Below, piece by piece: positions 7,859 to 16,694 of a DNA stretch of 64,000 nucleotides. Origin of the DNA: Rhizobium albus (lineage in GTDB: Bacteria > Pseudomonadota > Alphaproteobacteria > Rhizobiales > Rhizobiaceae); the NCBI GenBank assembly GCA_030160035.1, contig BSNO01000001.1:868001-932000 (forward strand). Direction: 5' to 3'. Under the pieces are notes generated by a model that was not told the origin of the DNA, made no database searches, and saw only the letters and a program-made list of their open reading frames with translations. Made by a program: the position numbers and the translations under genes. Position 1 is the stretch's first letter. Each line of letters opens with the position of its first letter.

Positions 7859-8359
7859 ATGCACAATCCCGATATCGTCTATCTGACCGAAGACCCGTCG
7901 CACGACGGCATCATTCAACTGATCAACCAGGAAGCATTTGGACCGGGTCGTTTTACCCGCGCCGCGGAGCGTGTGCGCGAGCAGGGGCCGCATGATCGTC
8001 GCTTGTCTTTCGTCGCCAGCGAGAACGGCGCGATTGTCGGTTCAGTGCGGCTGACGCCCGTGCTTGCCGGGGGTGCGAAGGCGCATCTTCTCGGGCCGCT
8101 GGCCGTCCGACCGACGCACAAGAACCGGGGGATCGGGCGGGCGCTCGTCGCCATCTCGGTCGGTCGTGCACTCGATCAGGGCAGCGAAGGCGTCATTCTC
8201 GTTGGAGACCCGCCCTATTATCAGCCGCTTGGTTTTGAGCCGGTGGCGATCGGCACGCTGGCGTTTCCCGGCCCTGTCGATCCATCCCGCATTCTCATCG
8301 CCGGCTGCTCGCCGACGGCCCGCGCAAGGCTGAAGGGCACCGTCGGCTGGCGGGCTTAA
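7859..8359 (+). CDS. GNAT family N-acetyltransferase
   Basis: A 166-residue GNAT acetyltransferase. The acetyl-CoA pyrophosphate-binding motif A is seen as LGPLAVRPTHKNRGIGRAL near residues 75-95 and is followed by VILVGDPPYYQPLGFEP, the motif B region of the YhbS-like subgroup. These enzymes transfer an acetyl group from acetyl-CoA to an amine; the acceptor cannot be inferred. I start at the ATG at 7859, because the frame extends upstream only to a TTG and the extra residues do not look like the family. The downstream neighbour ends 16 bases away on the opposite strand. Confidence 0.85.
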   Translation: MHNPDIVYLTEDPSHDGIIQLINQEAFGPGRFTRAAERVREQGPHDRRLSFVASENGAIVGSVRLTPVLAGGAKAHLLGPLAVRPTHKNRGIGRALVAISVGRALDQGSEGVILVGDPPYYQPLGFEPVAIGTLAFPGPVDPSRILIAGCSPTARARLKGTVGWRA

Positions 8360-8374
8360 GCGAGCGACCCGCGA

Positions 8375-10432
8375 TCAGCGGCCTTCGCGATACCAGGTCG
8401 AGCCAAGTGCCAGGAGCAGCAGCGCCAAGCCCAGGAAGCCGGAGAACAGCGGAATGCGGTTGACGCCGATCAGGACTGTCTCGTCCGTCACCCTGAGCGG
8501 CATGCGGCCGGAGCCGGTATCGCGCACGGCGCCACGCACCGGAAGGATGGTCGGAAGCTCGTTGCCGGAGACGCGGGTGACCGACCCGCCGGTCTCGCGG
8601 GCGATCGGCTGAAGCAAGCCTTCCGTCGAGACGGTGGCGCGAAATTCCGGTGCGTCGATCGCACCGATATGGGCAAGTGCCGTCAAATCGCCATTCGCCA
8701 CTTCGAACAGGCCGACCTCTCCCGTTTGAAGTTCGGCGCGGAACAGACCCTCTTCGGCCTGCGAGAGGGCGAGATCGATCACTTCTCCCGCCGGTGTCGT
8801 CACGGAGGCCGGCCCGGGCTCGTTGCCCATGGTCTGGCGCTCGACAATGAGCGTGCGGCCCCGCGCGCGCGCCGTCAAAGCCTCTTCTTCGAGCGATGGC
8901 TCCTTCATCAGCCAATGCGCGACCCGGCGATAGAGATCGACATGTGGGCCGCCGCCTTCGAAGCCGCGCGCCCACAGCCAGCCATGGTCGGAGAGCAGCA
9001 TAGCCACCCGGCCTTCGCCTGTCCGATCGAGGACGAGCAGCGGCGATCCGTCGGGACCGTCGAGCACAGTATTGCCTTGTGGAGCATCCACCTCGACGGC
9101 GCGGAACCAGCGGCCCCAGGACGGCGGCTCTTGCTCGCTGCCCGGCAGGTCGCGCGTCACCGGGTGCTTGCGACCATCTTCCGAAAGGCGCGGGAAAAAG
9201 CCGACATCGTTTACTTCGCCGGTCGGCATGGCAGGCAGGACGGGCGCCAGCGGTGTCGTCGCGATCGACTGCGAGCCCGCGTGTTCGGGCCCGGCGGCGA
9301 TGAGAAGCGCACCGCCTGCTTCGACATATTGGGCGATGTAGTCGTAATAGAGCACAGGCAATACGCCGCGCCGCTGGTAGCGATCAAAGACGATCAGATC
9401 GAATTCGTTGATCTTCTCCACGAACAGTTCGCGCGTTGGAAACGCGATCAACGACAACTCGTTGATCGGCGTGCCGTCCTGCTTTTCCGGCGGCCGCAGA
9501 ATGGTGAAATGAACGAGGTCGACGGAAGCGTCCGACTTCAGCAGGTTGCGCCATGCGCGCTCACCGGAATGCGGCTCTCCGGAAACGAGCAGAACGCGCA
9601 GGTTTTCCCGAATGCCTTCCAGTTCCATCACCGCTCGGTTGTTGGCCGGCGTGATCTCGTCGTCGAGCACACCCACCTCGAATTCGAGGATGTTCTTGCC
9701 ACCGCGCGGAACTTCGAAGCTCAGGCGCTCTTCATTGCCGACCGTCACGGGCGCGCTGGCGATGTCTTCGCCGTTCAATCGAACCGAAATGAAGGCTGGT
9801 TCGCTCGATGGCTGACCATCGTCGATGACGCGGTAGCGCACCGTCTGCTCTTCGCCGACGATGCCGAACCGCGGGGTCTCGATCAGCTGAATCCGCCGAT
9901 CCACTTCGTCCGGATGGCCGGTGACCAACGCATGAATCGGCGCATCGAAGCCAAGGGCGGCGGCGTTGTCGGGAATGTCGTGAACTTGGCCGTCGGTGAT
10001 CAGGATCGCGCCGGCAAAGCGGGATGTGGGGACATCTTGGATCGATGAGGAGAGGGCCTCGAACAACCGGGTCGACGGCACTTCTTCATTCTCGTCGGTG
10101 CGACTTTCGACAACGCGAACGTCGAAGCGGCTTTGGCGCTCGAGCCGTTCGATCAGTTGCTGCAACGTGTGATCGGTCTGCTCGGTGCGCTCGAGAGAGT
10201 TCTGGCTCTGGCTGCGATCGACCACCACGCTGACCACGCTTTGCAGCGGCTCGCGTTCTTCCTGGTAGAGCACGGGATTGACGAGTGCCATCAACACAGC
10301 GGCGAGCGCTGCAACGCGCAGGATGCGGCCGCGGGCACCCTGCACGATCAGGCCAGCGGCAACCAGCACGGCGCCAAGCGCCAGGGCGACGAGCGCGTAG
10401 AAGGGCAGCAACGGGGCGAAATCGAGTGTCAT
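8375..10432 (-). CDS. membrane protein with VWA-like and amidotransferase-like domains
   Basis: The last gene of a four-gene minus-strand operon, 685 residues. Two hydrophobic helices at about 8-30 and 37-54 anchor the N-terminus; a VWA-like domain follows with an intact MIDAS start DRSQS near residue 72 and AGAILITDGQVHD near 140; a beta-sandwich region (about 190-270); a domain resembling class I glutamine amidotransferases around 280-480, with GGALLIAAGPEH but no obvious catalytic Cys; and a C-terminal helix at about 660-680. It probably works with the MoxR ATPase upstream as a periplasm-facing scaffold. The exact function is unknown. It begins 13 bases after the DUF4159 gene. Confidence 0.85.
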   Translation of the reverse strand: MTLDFAPLLPFYALVALALGAVLVAAGLIVQGARGRILRVAALAAVLMALVNPVLYQEEREPLQSVVSVVVDRSQSQNSLERTEQTDHTLQQLIERLERQSRFDVRVVESRTDENEEVPSTRLFEALSSSIQDVPTSRFAGAILITDGQVHDIPDNAAALGFDAPIHALVTGHPDEVDRRIQLIETPRFGIVGEEQTVRYRVIDDGQPSSEPAFISVRLNGEDIASAPVTVGNEERLSFEVPRGGKNILEFEVGVLDDEITPANNRAVMELEGIRENLRVLLVSGEPHSGERAWRNLLKSDASVDLVHFTILRPPEKQDGTPINELSLIAFPTRELFVEKINEFDLIVFDRYQRRGVLPVLYYDYIAQYVEAGGALLIAAGPEHAGSQSIATTPLAPVLPAMPTGEVNDVGFFPRLSEDGRKHPVTRDLPGSEQEPPSWGRWFRAVEVDAPQGNTVLDGPDGSPLLVLDRTGEGRVAMLLSDHGWLWARGFEGGGPHVDLYRRVAHWLMKEPSLEEEALTARARGRTLIVERQTMGNEPGPASVTTPAGEVIDLALSQAEEGLFRAELQTGEVGLFEVANGDLTALAHIGAIDAPEFRATVSTEGLLQPIARETGGSVTRVSGNELPTILPVRGAVRDTGSGRMPLRVTDETVLIGVNRIPLFSGFLGLALLLLALGSTWYREGR

Positions 10433-10445
10433 CTGACGGGGCGCC

Positions 10446-13259
10446 TCACTGGCCGAGCCGTTCGAGAAGCGCGGGAACGTGCACCTGGTCGGTCTTGTAG
10501 TTGCCGGTCAGCATGTACATCATGATGTTGACGCCGGTCCGGTAAGCAAATTCGCGCTGGGCGGGATCGGCCGGAACCGTCGGATAGATCGGCACGCCAT
10601 TGGTGTCGATCGCCCAAGCGCCGGCCAGATCGTTGCCGGTGATGATGACCGAGGTCACGCCATCGGCGGATGTCATCGTGCGCGTTTCACCGGCTTGCGG
10701 CAATTGCTCGATCCACATTTCGCCGCCGCGGTACCGGCCCGGAAAATCCGGAAGCAGATAGAACGCCTTCGTCAGCACGTGATCTTCGGGCACAGGTTCC
10801 AGCGGCGGTATGTCGAGGTCGGCCATGATAGCCCGCAGGCGATCGGTCTCCGGGCTTGCCGCATTGCCGAGGCCGGAGAACTGATCGCGCGTGTCGAAAA
10901 GAACGGTCCCGCCGGCCTTCATATAGGCGTCGATGCGGCTGATCGCCTGCGCGCTCGGCATCGGCGCGGTCGCGCTGACGGGCCAGTAGATCAGCGGGAA
11001 GAAGGCCAGTTGATCAGTCTCGATATCGAGCCCTGCCGGAGCCCCAGGTTCGAGTGACGTTCGGTAGGCCAGGAACTCGGCGAGCCCCGCAAGGCCGCGC
11101 TCGGAGATGCGGTCGACCTCGTCCTCGCCGGTCAGCACATAGCCGATCCGGGTGGTGTTGAGCTGCTCCAGGATAACGTCGTCGCCGGCGCGCGTGTCGT
11201 CCGTCTGCGCGCTCGCATCGGGTGTCAGCGCAAGCGACACTGCAAATATAGCGACCATGCCAGCTGCCGTGCGGCCGAGGGCGGGCGATCCGATCCGCAG
11301 ACGCCGTGCAAAGCCAGCCATGAAAAGAACGATGGCGCTATCGACGAGCAGCAGGATCATCGCTGCGGTGAAGAGATGCGGGCGCAGCGACACGGCATTG
11401 TCTGTCCCGTAGCCCGTCCGCGTCGCGGAAACGGCGTCCGGCCAGGCGACAGGTTCAAGCGCATCGCGTCCGTCCATCAGGTTGAGCGCGATGAAGCCAT
11501 CCTCGGTGCCGTAGAGACCGGGCGGGTTTTCCGGGCTGACTGTGGGCGCTTCGTTTGAGAGCACGAGTGGACGGGCTTCGCCCGATGGCGCGACCAGTTG
11601 GCCGGCGGCGTCGAGCAGCCGATAGGGCGGCAGGGATGCGGCTTCGCCCGCGCTGCCACCGGCCGGCTGCCCGCCTGCACTGGACAGCATGACCGTCCGG
11701 CGCAGCATCTCGACGAAATCTCCGGAGATCGGCAGGTTCGACCAGGTCGCTTCGGCAGTGACATGGAACAGCACCGTGCGACCCTCGCCGATCTGGCGGG
11801 TCGTAACGAGCGGCGTACCGTCTTCCAGGCTCGCCCAGGTATTGGCGGAAAGCTCAGGGGAGGGTTGCGCGAGCACCTGGCGGTTGACGACGATGTTTTC
11901 GGGCGGCGGCATTCCGGCGAAGGGGCCCTGATCCGGATAGGGCGCAAGGTTTTGCGGCTCCGTCCATGACAGGGCGCCGCCGAGCGCGCGCTCGCCCTGA
12001 CGCAGCGTCACGGGAATAAGGGGGTCGTTTTCGTCCGCGCCGGCAAGCCTTGGCCCGGCAAAGCGCAGGAGCAGGCCACCGTCTTCCACCCATTCGGTCA
12101 GCGGGCCGTAGACATCGTCCGGCAAGGTGCCGATGTCGGCCATGACGATGACCGACGGGTTGGTCTCGATGAGCTCGGGAATGGCAACCGATAGTTCCGG
12201 ATCGCGTGGTCGCACGATGTCGGCAAAGGGTTCGAGCGCGCGTTCGATGTAATAGAGCGGGGCGAGGAGCGGCTGTGCCAGATCAGCAGAAGCGCCTGAG
12301 AGCAAGGCCACGCGCCGGCGGCGGAAGCTGTCGTCGAGCAGATAGGCGGAGCCGGCGCTGCGAATCCCCGGGATCGCGAAGCGCGCGAAATCGTTGCGGA
12401 GTTCGAACGGCGCCCGGATAGAGCCGGTGCCCGTGGTCTCGCCATCCGCGAAATCGATGCTGCCCTCGGCAATCGCGCGGCCCTGGATGTCGTGAGCATT
12501 GAACGAATAGCTCACGGCTCCGGCACCGACCGGCCGCTCAGCTTCGACGACGAAGGCGTCGGCGCCATTCTCGGCGTCGACGAGCGCAACGGCATCGGGT
12601 CCGTCCTCAAAGAGCAGGACTGACGCCGCGTCGGTCGCCCCGAGCTGTTGAGAGAGACGGTCAGTCTCTTCCGCGTCGGACGTGACGCCATCGCTCAGGA
12701 TCACCAGCGTGCCAGGTGTTGCATCACCAAGCGCGTCCGCCACGGCTGCTAGCGCTCTGGCGCGATCGCCATGCTGGGGCAGGGCGCTTGCAGCCTGCAA
12801 GCGCTCCAGGGCCTGGGCGGCCGAGCGCGGGTTGGCGTCGTGGCTTGCGTCGGCGGTGAAGACGAGCGAAACCGGAATTTCGCGTTCCTCGGCTTCGGTG
12901 ATCAGTTGCGATGCCACCGCTGCGCGATCATCCCAATCGGCGGCGGTCGCCCAGCCATTGTCCATGACGATCAGGAGCGGCCCTTCGGTCGAGATGCTGT
13001 TTTCACGCGGATTGAGGATCGGATCAGCAAGCGCCAGAATGATGAAGCCGGCAATGGCAAGCCGCAAAATCGTCAGCCACCACGGGCTCTTTGACGGCGT
13101 TTCCTCACGCTTCATGACGCGCGCGAGAATCTTGAGCGGCGGGAAAATCTCCGCCTGGGGGCGCGGCGGCGTCAGGCGCAGCAACCACCAGATGACCGGC
13201 AGGGCAAGCAGGCCGAAAAGCACGAGCGGCGCGGAAAAGGCGAGCGGCAGACCAAGCAT
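10446..13259 (-). CDS. BatA/VWA/DUF4159 membrane protein
   Basis: A 937-residue protein built from an N-terminal BatA-type membrane domain (FGLLALPVIWWLLRLTPP near residues 15-32, second helix near 65), a VWA-like domain starting LIVMDNGWATAADW, where the MIDAS DxSxS has decayed to DNGWA, a long middle region with beta-sandwich and amidotransferase-like stretches, a helix near 670-690, and a C-terminal DUF4159 domain beginning TTRIGYVLTGEDEVD. The ATG at 13259 overlaps the DUF58 stop as ATGA. Proteins of this make-up accompany MoxR ATPases in many proteobacteria and are thought to act in envelope stress or assembly, but no reaction is established. Confidence 0.88.
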   Translation of the reverse strand: MLGLPLAFSAPLVLFGLLALPVIWWLLRLTPPRPQAEIFPPLKILARVMKREETPSKSPWWLTILRLAIAGFIILALADPILNPRENSISTEGPLLIVMDNGWATAADWDDRAAVASQLITEAEEREIPVSLVFTADASHDANPRSAAQALERLQAASALPQHGDRARALAAVADALGDATPGTLVILSDGVTSDAEETDRLSQQLGATDAASVLLFEDGPDAVALVDAENGADAFVVEAERPVGAGAVSYSFNAHDIQGRAIAEGSIDFADGETTGTGSIRAPFELRNDFARFAIPGIRSAGSAYLLDDSFRRRRVALLSGASADLAQPLLAPLYYIERALEPFADIVRPRDPELSVAIPELIETNPSVIVMADIGTLPDDVYGPLTEWVEDGGLLLRFAGPRLAGADENDPLIPVTLRQGERALGGALSWTEPQNLAPYPDQGPFAGMPPPENIVVNRQVLAQPSPELSANTWASLEDGTPLVTTRQIGEGRTVLFHVTAEATWSNLPISGDFVEMLRRTVMLSSAGGQPAGGSAGEAASLPPYRLLDAAGQLVAPSGEARPLVLSNEAPTVSPENPPGLYGTEDGFIALNLMDGRDALEPVAWPDAVSATRTGYGTDNAVSLRPHLFTAAMILLLVDSAIVLFMAGFARRLRIGSPALGRTAAGMVAIFAVSLALTPDASAQTDDTRAGDDVILEQLNTTRIGYVLTGEDEVDRISERGLAGLAEFLAYRTSLEPGAPAGLDIETDQLAFFPLIYWPVSATAPMPSAQAISRIDAYMKAGGTVLFDTRDQFSGLGNAASPETDRLRAIMADLDIPPLEPVPEDHVLTKAFYLLPDFPGRYRGGEMWIEQLPQAGETRTMTSADGVTSVIITGNDLAGAWAIDTNGVPIYPTVPADPAQREFAYRTGVNIMMYMLTGNYKTDQVHVPALLERLGQ

Positions 13260-14176
13260 CAGCCAGCCCTCGCCAAAGTCGTCGCTGGCATGCCGGAAAG
13301 GTGCATGTGCAGAGCGACAAGCGCTTCCGATGCGGGCCTGTCCGTGCGGTGGGTCGTGAAGCTCCACCCCAGGCGTCTGAGCGCGCCACCCAGGACTTCC
13401 CGTCGTGCGAGATAGGCGTTGCGGTACTCTTCGCCGGCCGTTTCCGCACGCCCGAGCGTTAGCTTGCCGCCGGTCTCCGGATCGACGAATTCCGTTCGTC
13501 CGGCATAGGGGAATATCTCTTCTACCGGATCGCAGACTTCCAGCACATGGCCGCGGATACCGCGCTTTGCGAGCGGCGCGAGCATGGCCAGCACATCTTC
13601 AGGCGGATCGAGGAAGTCGCTGACGACGACGATGTCGTTGCGGGCGGTGATGCGGGTGAGATCGGGCAGAGCCGTGCTTGGCGGTGCCAGCACCAATGCG
13701 CCCGCCAGCCGTTCGGCCGCGTTGCGTGCCGCGACCGGCTCCATCGCGCCGGGATAGGCGATGCGTTCGCCGGACCGAGACAGGATTTCCGCCAGCGCCA
13801 GCACGACGACGAGCGCGCGGCTTTCCTTGGAGACCTGACCCAGATCCGATTTGAACATCATCGAAGCGGATGCGTCGGCCCAGAGCCAAAGCGTGTGCGC
13901 GGCTTCCCATTCGCGGTCGCGCAGATAGGTGTGGTCGTCGCGCGCGGAGCGGCGCCAATCGATGCGTGACAGGCTTTCACCCGGAGCGTAGGGGCGAAAC
14001 TGCCAGAAATTTTCGCCGATGCCCCTGCGGCGGCGGCCGTGCCAGCCGGCGATGACGCTGTTGGAAACCCTACGCGCTTCAACGAGGCAATCCGGCACAA
14101 GCGCAGCGCGCTGGCGCGCACGCGAAAGCGCCTCGCTGCTCGATGTGGGTTGAACCGTTTTTCCGAGGGCTGCCAT
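13259..14176 (-). CDS. DUF58 domain-containing protein
   Basis: A 305-residue DUF58 protein. The family signature is FWQFRPYAPGESLSRIDWRR near residues 55-75, followed by a VWA-like fold with DASAS near 103 that keeps the MIDAS pattern DxSxS, and IVVVSDFLDPPED near 195. DUF58 proteins are encoded next to MoxR ATPases and are taken to be their substrate adaptors or clients. I start at the ATG at 14176, 14 bases after the moxR stop, because the frame upstream runs into the moxR coding region. The stop overlaps the next gene as ATGA, so synthesis of the complex is coupled. Confidence 0.92.
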   Translation of the reverse strand: MAALGKTVQPTSSSEALSRARQRAALVPDCLVEARRVSNSVIAGWHGRRRRGIGENFWQFRPYAPGESLSRIDWRRSARDDHTYLRDREWEAAHTLWLWADASASMMFKSDLGQVSKESRALVVVLALAEILSRSGERIAYPGAMEPVAARNAAERLAGALVLAPPSTALPDLTRITARNDIVVVSDFLDPPEDVLAMLAPLAKRGIRGHVLEVCDPVEEIFPYAGRTEFVDPETGGKLTLGRAETAGEEYRNAYLARREVLGGALRRLGWSFTTHRTDRPASEALVALHMHLSGMPATTLARAG

Positions 14177-14190
14177 CAGGATCGCTTCGC

Positions 14191-15207
14191 TTACCGCCTC
14201 GCTTTTGATTTCACGAGATCGGCGATCACGTCGCGCAGGCTCATGCCTTCCGCGCGCGCTGCAAAGGATAAGGCCATGCGGTGCTGCAGCACCGATTCGG
14301 CCAGTGCGTCGACATCGTCGATCGAAGGTGCAAGCCGACCATCGTAGAGAGCTCGGGCACGGACGCAAAGCATGAGCGCCTGGCCGGCACGGGGACCGGG
14401 GCCCCAGGCGACATGCCGGTCGGTGGACTCGTTGCCGTTGCCGGGCCGGGCCGCGCGCACGAGCGAAAGGATGGCGTCGACCACGGTTTCACTCACTGGC
14501 ATCTGGCGGATGAGCGCCTGAATTTCCTGAAGACGCGCCGCATCGAGCACCGCCGAAGCATCGCTCTCACGCACACCTGTAGTTTCGAGCAGGATCTGGC
14601 GCTCGGCTTCGAGCTCTGGATAGCGCACATCCACCTGCATCAGGAACCGGTCGAGCTGTGCCTCTGGCAGGGGGTAAGTGCCTTCCTGCTCAAGCGGGTT
14701 CTGGGTCGCGAGCACATGGAACGGGGCAGGCAGATCGTTGCGCTCGCCTGCCACGGTCACGTGATATTCCTGCATCGCCTGCAGGAGTGCCGACTGGGTG
14801 CGGGGCGAGGCGCGGTTGATTTCATCCGCCATCAGAAGCTGCGTGAAGACAGGGCCGCGCACGAAGCGGAAGGATCGCTTGCCGCTGTCATCCTGGTCCA
14901 TGACTTCCGAGCCGATGATGTCGGACGGCATGAGGTCGGGCGTGAACTGGATGCGGTTGGCATTGAGGCCGAGCACGGTGCCGAGCGTTACGACAAGCTT
15001 GGTCTTGGCCAGCCCAGGAACGCCGACGAGCAGCGCGTGACCGCCCGAGAGAATCGCGAGCAGCGTTTGCTCGACCACGCTGTCCTGGCCGAAGATGACC
15101 TTGGCGACTTCCGCGCGAATGCGGGCAATGTCTTCCAGTGCCTGCTCGGCGGAGCGAACGATCGCCTTTTCATCCAGCGGCGTGGCGGTCGGTTGCATGG
15201 CGCCCAT
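14191..15207 (-). CDS. MoxR family AAA+ ATPase
   Basis: First gene of the operon, 338 residues. The AAA+ core has Walker A GVPGLAKT, Walker B LLMADEINRA, sensor 1 ATQNPLEQEGTYPLPEAQ and the DRFLM arginine finger region, all in the order known for MoxR. MoxR proteins are thought to act as chaperones that mature or insert partners carrying VWA domains, which matches the three following genes. I start at ATG 15207, giving MGAMQPTATP; nine bases later another ATG is possible. It faces the divergent DUF1285 gene across 192 bases that should hold both promoters. Confidence 0.95.
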   Translation of the reverse strand: MGAMQPTATPLDEKAIVRSAEQALEDIARIRAEVAKVIFGQDSVVEQTLLAILSGGHALLVGVPGLAKTKLVVTLGTVLGLNANRIQFTPDLMPSDIIGSEVMDQDDSGKRSFRFVRGPVFTQLLMADEINRASPRTQSALLQAMQEYHVTVAGERNDLPAPFHVLATQNPLEQEGTYPLPEAQLDRFLMQVDVRYPELEAERQILLETTGVRESDASAVLDAARLQEIQALIRQMPVSETVVDAILSLVRAARPGNGNESTDRHVAWGPGPRAGQALMLCVRARALYDGRLAPSIDDVDALAESVLQHRMALSFAARAEGMSLRDVIADLVKSKARR

Positions 15208-15399
15208 TGGGTCGAAGCCCTTTCGATCGGTTCCTGACGGAGCTCTGGCGAACGGCCGGAACGCTTTTCTCGCTCGTCCCGCATCAAGGATCAGGTGACC
15301 GCATGAGGGGATCAAAGCCAAGCTTATTCCGACGCCCTTCGCTGGCAAGCATGTTTCGAATAACTATCTGGTGAGTTAGCGGGCAAGCTGGACGGAACA

Positions 15400-16026
15400 A
15401 TGGCAGGAAGCAAAGCAGATATGACGCAGCACGACCCGGCCAAATCCGACAAGGGCGAGAGCGATCTTGCCGCTTTGATAAGTCGAGCTGTCACCGGGCG
15501 TGGCCTGCCGCCTGTCGAGACGTGGAATCCGGATCATTGCGGCGATATCGACATGCGCATCGCCGCCGACGGTACCTGGTTTTACCAGGGCACCCCGATT
15601 GGCCGGGAGCGGCTCGTGCGCCTCTTTTCCACGGTCCTTCGCAAGGATGAGGACGGGCAGACCTATCTCGTCACGCCTGTGGAAAAGGTTGTCGTGCATG
15701 TCGAAGATGCCCCTTTTCTCGCGGTCGAGATGAGCGCGACCATGCGCGATGGACACGAAGTGCTGACGTTCCGCACCAATGTCGGCGATCTGGTCGAAGC
15801 CGGGCCCGAGCATCCCATCCGTTTCGAGGCCACCGAACCCGATGGTGCACTCAAGCCCTATCTGCATGTGCGGGGACGGCTAGAAGCGCTCGTCACCCGG
15901 GCGCTGACTTACGATCTCGTTGAACGCGCCGTGACAGAGGACGTCGATGGAAAGGCGACTGTTTGCCTGCGATCGGCCGGCGCCGTCTTTCCGATCATGC
16001 CCGCCGACGATCTCGCAGCCGGGTGA
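15400..16026 (+). CDS. DUF1285 domain-containing protein
   Basis: A 208-residue DUF1285 protein. The family pattern is clear: CGDIDMRIAADGTWFYQGTP near residues 47-66, IGRERLVRLFSTVLRKDEDG next, then YLVTPVEKVVVHVEDAPF. No enzymatic role is known. It is the first gene of a plus-strand run with a NUDIX hydrolase and the CCA-adding enzyme, an arrangement I recall as common in rhizobia. The ATG at 15400 has only a weak ribosome-binding site; an ATG at 15421 has AGGAAG upstream and would drop seven residues. A GTG overlapping the stop could couple the NUDIX gene. Confidence 0.88.
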   Translation: MAGSKADMTQHDPAKSDKGESDLAALISRAVTGRGLPPVETWNPDHCGDIDMRIAADGTWFYQGTPIGRERLVRLFSTVLRKDEDGQTYLVTPVEKVVVHVEDAPFLAVEMSATMRDGHEVLTFRTNVGDLVEAGPEHPIRFEATEPDGALKPYLHVRGRLEALVTRALTYDLVERAVTEDVDGKATVCLRSAGAVFPIMPADDLAAG

Positions 16027-16034
16027 CATTGACG

Positions 16035-16694
16035 ATGCGTTTCGAAGATCCGGCGGGGCTCCATCGCTTCAGCGCCGAAACCTTCCGGCAGCGCGCGGCC
16101 CATCACCAGCGCAGCGCTACCGAAATCGCAGATGCGTTCCGCCACCATGGCGACCATGCCCTGAACCCGGACCTCGCAGATCAGCTAGAGGCGGTTGCGC
16201 GACGCGATGCGGCCGTTCTGATACCGGTGATCGATGATGGCGCAGCCGATGCGCGCCTCATCCTCACGCAGCGGGCGGGAAGCCTGCGCCAACACTCCGG
16301 ACAAGTCGCGTTTCCGGGCGGCAAGATCGATCCGGAGGATGGCTCGCCCGAAGCGGCTGCCATCCGCGAAGCGCAGGAAGAAATCGCGCTCGATCCTGCC
16401 TTCGTCACACCTGTCGGTCAGTTGCCGCCTTATCTCACCATGTCGGGTTTCAGGATCATGCCGGTTCTCGCGGTCGTGAAGCCGGGATATTCGCTCGTTC
16501 CCAATCCGGATGAAGTGGCCGAGGTCTTTGAGGTGCCGCTTTCTTTCCTTATGACCCCTGAGAATCACATTCGCGAAAGTCGGGTGTGGCAGGGGCGCGA
16601 ACGCCATTATTACACAATGCCGTACGAGAATCGGTTCATCTGGGGGGTGACCGCGGGGATTTTGCGGATGCTCTATGAGAGGCTTTACGGATGA
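16035..16694 (+). CDS. NUDIX hydrolase, CoA pyrophosphatase type
   Basis: A 219-residue NUDIX enzyme. The NUDIX box is PGGKIDPEDGSPEAAAIREA followed by QEEIAL, with the final Gly of the consensus replaced by Ala. LTQRAGSLRQHSGQVAFPGG upstream and PYLTMSGFRIMPVLAVV downstream match the CoA-pyrophosphatase (NUDT7/8-like) subgroup, which cleaves CoA into 4'-phosphopantetheine and 3',5'-ADP. I use ATG 16035, although a GTG at 16023 overlaps the DUF1285 stop as GTGA and would add four residues. The stop overlaps the cca start as ATGA, so the run DUF1285-NUDIX-cca is one transcription unit. Confidence 0.9.
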   Translation: MRFEDPAGLHRFSAETFRQRAAHHQRSATEIADAFRHHGDHALNPDLADQLEAVARRDAAVLIPVIDDGAADARLILTQRAGSLRQHSGQVAFPGGKIDPEDGSPEAAAIREAQEEIALDPAFVTPVGQLPPYLTMSGFRIMPVLAVVKPGYSLVPNPDEVAEVFEVPLSFLMTPENHIRESRVWQGRERHYYTMPYENRFIWGVTAGILRMLYERLYG

